From NCBI GenBank assembly GCA_045802495.1, contig JBJMQW010000041.1:1-17719 (forward strand): 17,719 bases of DNA. Direction: 5' to 3'. Of this stretch, positions 15,593 to 17,719 are shown one piece after another (position 1 is the stretch's first letter; every line of letters starts with the position of its first letter). Source of the stretch: AP-15 sp045802495 (GTDB lineage Bacteria > Pseudomonadota > Alphaproteobacteria > ATCC43930 > CGMCC-115725). The position numbers and the translations under genes were made by a program. Below the pieces are notes generated by a model. The model was not told the origin of the DNA and made no database searches. It saw only the letters and a list, made by a program, of their open reading frames with translations.

Positions 15593-15707
15593 GGGGCGCG
15601 GACCCGGCAGCTTGCGGCGTCGGGCTTTCCTTGTTACGAAGCCGCATGCGCTGGCAACGAGTTCACGGCTTGGCTCGACCCGCGGGCCCGGTATGGGGCG
15701 CGGGCGA

Positions 15708-17483
15708 ATGACTGTGGCTGTAACCGAAAAGGGCCGCAGGTCGATTGAGCAACCCCTTCGCAGCGCCGATTCTTCCGGACTGCTGTCGCGGCTGCGGCGG
15801 GATGCGCTGCAGACGCTCGCCGCCGGCCCCTTCTACCGGCACACGCTGATCGGGCGGGTCCCCGCCGATCTCAGGCTCAGGATCGGCCAGCGTTGGCCGG
15901 GCGACGCGAAGCGCGGCGCCGCCATCGCCGCGGGGGAGATCGAACTTGCCGGCGAGTTCGTCCGCCATCCATCGCCGCGCTGGTCACCGACCTCGGTCGG
16001 ACCGCAATGGCTTGCTGCATGGCACGGTTTCGGCTGGATCGCCGACCTCGCCGTCATGGGGGGAACGACACGCGCGGCAGCACGTGAACTCGTGGAGACC
16101 TGGATCACCGACAATGTCGGATGGCACGGCCTCGCGTGGCGGTCCGACGTATTAGCCACTCGCATCTTCGCTTGGATCGCGCATTTCGACGAGCTCGTCA
16201 AACGCGACCAGGACGACCCCCTCCGCCGCACGATGCTGACGAGCCTGGTGGCCCAGCTCCGGCATCTTGCACGCACAGCATCCTGGGAGCTCGTCGGTGC
16301 GGGACGATTGAGGGCGTTGAAGGGCCTGATTGCCGGCACGATCGTCCTTCGCGGGGCCGAACCGCGTTTGGCAAGGGCCCTGCGGGCTCTCGAGCGCGAA
16401 TTGTCGATACAGATTCTCGCTGATGGCGGCCATGTGTCGCGCAGTCCATCGCTACAGCTTCAGGTGCTGCAGGATCTGATCGATACTCGTGGCGTCTTGA
16501 GGGCGGCGCAGATCGAGGTTCCGAGCGCCGTTAAGGATGCGATCGAGCGGATGGCGCCGATGCTGCGCTTCTTCCGGCACGGTGACCGCCGGCTCGCTTT
16601 ATTCAACGATTCTCTCGAAGAGGACGGTGTCCTGATTGATCTCGTCCTGACGCGGTCCGAGACCAAGGGACGCGCTCCTGCGCATGCGCCGGCTTCCGGG
16701 TTCGATCGATTGCAAGCCTTCAAGAGCCTCGTCTTGATCGATACCGGAAGACCGCCGCCGCGCGTCTACGACGACCACGCGCATGCCGGCACCATGTCGT
16801 TCGAGTTCAGCCACGAGCGCGAGCGAATCATCGTCAATTGCGGGGCGTATCGTGGCCCAAAGCCAAATTGGTGGCGGGTCGCGCGAGCTAGCGCCGCGCA
16901 TTCCGTGCTGGTCACCGCCGACACCAATTCGGTCGAGATTCGGGCGGATGGCTCGCTCGGCCGCAGCCCGACCTCGGTCGCCCGGGAGCGCGCCGAGCAC
17001 GAGGGCCAGCAATGGGTCTCGGCGACGCACGACGGCTACCGAGAGCGGTTTGGTCTGACCTATGCCCGCCAGCTGTTCCTCTCTGCCGACGGCGAGGACC
17101 TGCGGGGAGAAGACAGGCTGACCGGCCTGCCGGGTGCGGCCTTTGCCGTGCGCTTTCATCTGCATCCCTCGGTGCAGGCTTCGCTTGCCCATGACGGAAA
17201 GGCCGCGTCTTTGCGTTTGCCGAGCGGGTCGATGTGGTGGCTGCGTGCCGCCGGCGCCGAAATGAGCCTGGGGGAGAGCATCTATCTCGGCTCGGGCGAA
17301 GCAAGGAAGACCCAGCAGATAGTGCTGAACGGGACCGTCCCTCCGGGCGGCGCCACCGTGCGATGGGCCATACGTCGCGAAGCCAGAAAACCGGTCGTCG
17401 CCGACGCTCTCGATATTTCGTCTGCCGGTGATCAGCCGACCAAGGATCCCAATGCGGCAGAATCGCCCCCCGGGAATGGGTGA
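15708..17483 (+). CDS. Heparinase II/III-family protein
   Basis: This is a large soluble polysaccharide-lyase-like protein of 591 residues from ATG 15708. The N-terminal half is a helical (alpha/alpha)-toroid, with W-rich segments such as WLAAWHGFGW and GWHGLAWRSDVLATRIFAWI and the conserved DGGHVSRSPSLQLQ at 239-252. The C-terminal half is the beta-sandwich heparinase II/III domain with HAHAGTMSFEFS (357-368), RIIVNCGAYRG, AAHSVLV and HDGYRERFGLTYARQLFL. No signal peptide is evident, so action on an external polysaccharide is uncertain; the substrate is unknown. An in-frame ATG at 15693 would add five residues, and the frame stays open to 15444 inside rsmB without homology. The following glycosyltransferase gene overlaps it by eight bases. 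Family members next to rsmB are common in alphaproteobacteria, usually followed by purH, which is not here. Confidence 0.85.
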   Translation: MTVAVTEKGRRSIEQPLRSADSSGLLSRLRRDALQTLAAGPFYRHTLIGRVPADLRLRIGQRWPGDAKRGAAIAAGEIELAGEFVRHPSPRWSPTSVGPQWLAAWHGFGWIADLAVMGGTTRAAARELVETWITDNVGWHGLAWRSDVLATRIFAWIAHFDELVKRDQDDPLRRTMLTSLVAQLRHLARTASWELVGAGRLRALKGLIAGTIVLRGAEPRLARALRALERELSIQILADGGHVSRSPSLQLQVLQDLIDTRGVLRAAQIEVPSAVKDAIERMAPMLRFFRHGDRRLALFNDSLEEDGVLIDLVLTRSETKGRAPAHAPASGFDRLQAFKSLVLIDTGRPPPRVYDDHAHAGTMSFEFSHERERIIVNCGAYRGPKPNWWRVARASAAHSVLVTADTNSVEIRADGSLGRSPTSVARERAEHEGQQWVSATHDGYRERFGLTYARQLFLSADGEDLRGEDRLTGLPGAAFAVRFHLHPSVQASLAHDGKAASLRLPSGSMWWLRAAGAEMSLGESIYLGSGEARKTQQIVLNGTVPPGGATVRWAIRREARKPVVADALDISSAGDQPTKDPNAAESPPGNG

Positions 17484-17719
17484 CGCGCTACTGGTTGCGG
17501 CCGCGACCGGCGTTCTTTCCTGCTCGGCTACCCGCGCGCTGATACCGGTCCTTCGCCGTTGGAACATCCTCGATTGCCCGAACAACCGATCGTCGCACAT
17601 GGTGCCGATTCCCCGAGGCGGCGGTGTGGCGGCGATCGGCTCGGTGCTTCTCGCGTGGCTGCTCCTCGCCTGGCAGGGATTGGTCGCGGGAGATGTGATC
17701 GCGATTTCGCTCGGAGCGG
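17476..17719 (+). CDS. WecA/MraY-like glycosyl-1-phosphate transferase, N-terminal part (3' end outside window)
   Basis: This is the first 81 codons of a polytopic membrane enzyme of the glycosyltransferase 4 (PNPT) family, which transfers a sugar-1-phosphate from a UDP-sugar to undecaprenyl phosphate to start an envelope glycan. The start reads MGDALLVAAATGVLS, a first membrane helix. The diagnostic cytoplasmic motif LDCPNNRSSHMVPIPRGGG (32-50) follows, and then a second helix around VAAIGSVLLAWLLLAW. The motif fits WecA/WbpL-type enzymes better than MraY. ATG 17476 overlaps the heparinase stop by eight bases; an internal GTG at 17480 is out of frame. The catalytic aspartates lie beyond the window, so the exact sugar is unknown. 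Confidence 0.82.
   Translation, partial: MGDALLVAAATGVLSCSATRALIPVLRRWNILDCPNNRSSHMVPIPRGGGVAAIGSVLLAWLLLAWQGLVAGDVIAISLGA

Noticed and set aside
1..17719. CRISPR array, insertion sequence, prophage, toxin-antitoxin or defence system
   Set aside because: No regularly spaced repeats, transposase, integrase or known defence domains; nearly all the sequence is accounted for by housekeeping genes.

Overview
The window looks like ordinary core chromosome of a high-GC alphaproteobacterium, most likely Rhodospirillales-like. Three things point there: the linked order dnaB-alr-MlaE/F-radA-cvpA-purF-SDR, a yfgM-bamB-der block, and a small DUF2794 protein, a family I know only from alphaproteobacteria. 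Coding density is high, base composition is even, and I see no mobile element, CRISPR array, tRNA or rRNA.

Layout. Positions 1-9005 read rightward and form one dense gene train: the 3' end of dnaB, alr, an MlaE-type permease, an MlaF-type ATPase, radA, cvpA, purF, an MHS-type MFS transporter and an SDR oxidoreductase. Several junctions overlap by 1 to 4 bases, which suggests translational coupling. The only sizeable gap is the 74 bases before purF, which has its own clear ribosome binding site. Positions 9079-12452 read leftward: a YfgM-like TPR membrane protein, a BamB-like beta-propeller lipoprotein and the ribosome-assembly GTPase Der, the same order as yfgM-bamB-der in enterobacteria. A DUF2794 gene (12623-12991) diverges from this block. 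A TauD/TfdA-type dioxygenase (13101-13955) reads leftward by itself. After a 344-base gap, rsmB, a heparinase II/III-family protein and the start of a WecA/MraY-like glycosyl-1-phosphate transferase read rightward to the window end.

How the genes relate. The first train mixes replication and repair (DnaB, RadA), cell-wall precursor supply (Alr), lipid trafficking (MlaE/MlaF), purine synthesis (PurF) and transport. The second concerns outer-membrane protein assembly and ribosome maturation. The last links rRNA methylation to what may be the start of an envelope-polysaccharide region.

I do not see a convincing undescribed system. The points most worth a second look are a match to the alphaproteobacterial general-stress (EcfG) promoter consensus embedded in an inverted repeat upstream of rsmB, an Asp at position +2 of the BamB-like lipoprotein, an MlaE/MlaF pair without its MCE partner, and an MFS gene lying between purF and the SDR gene.
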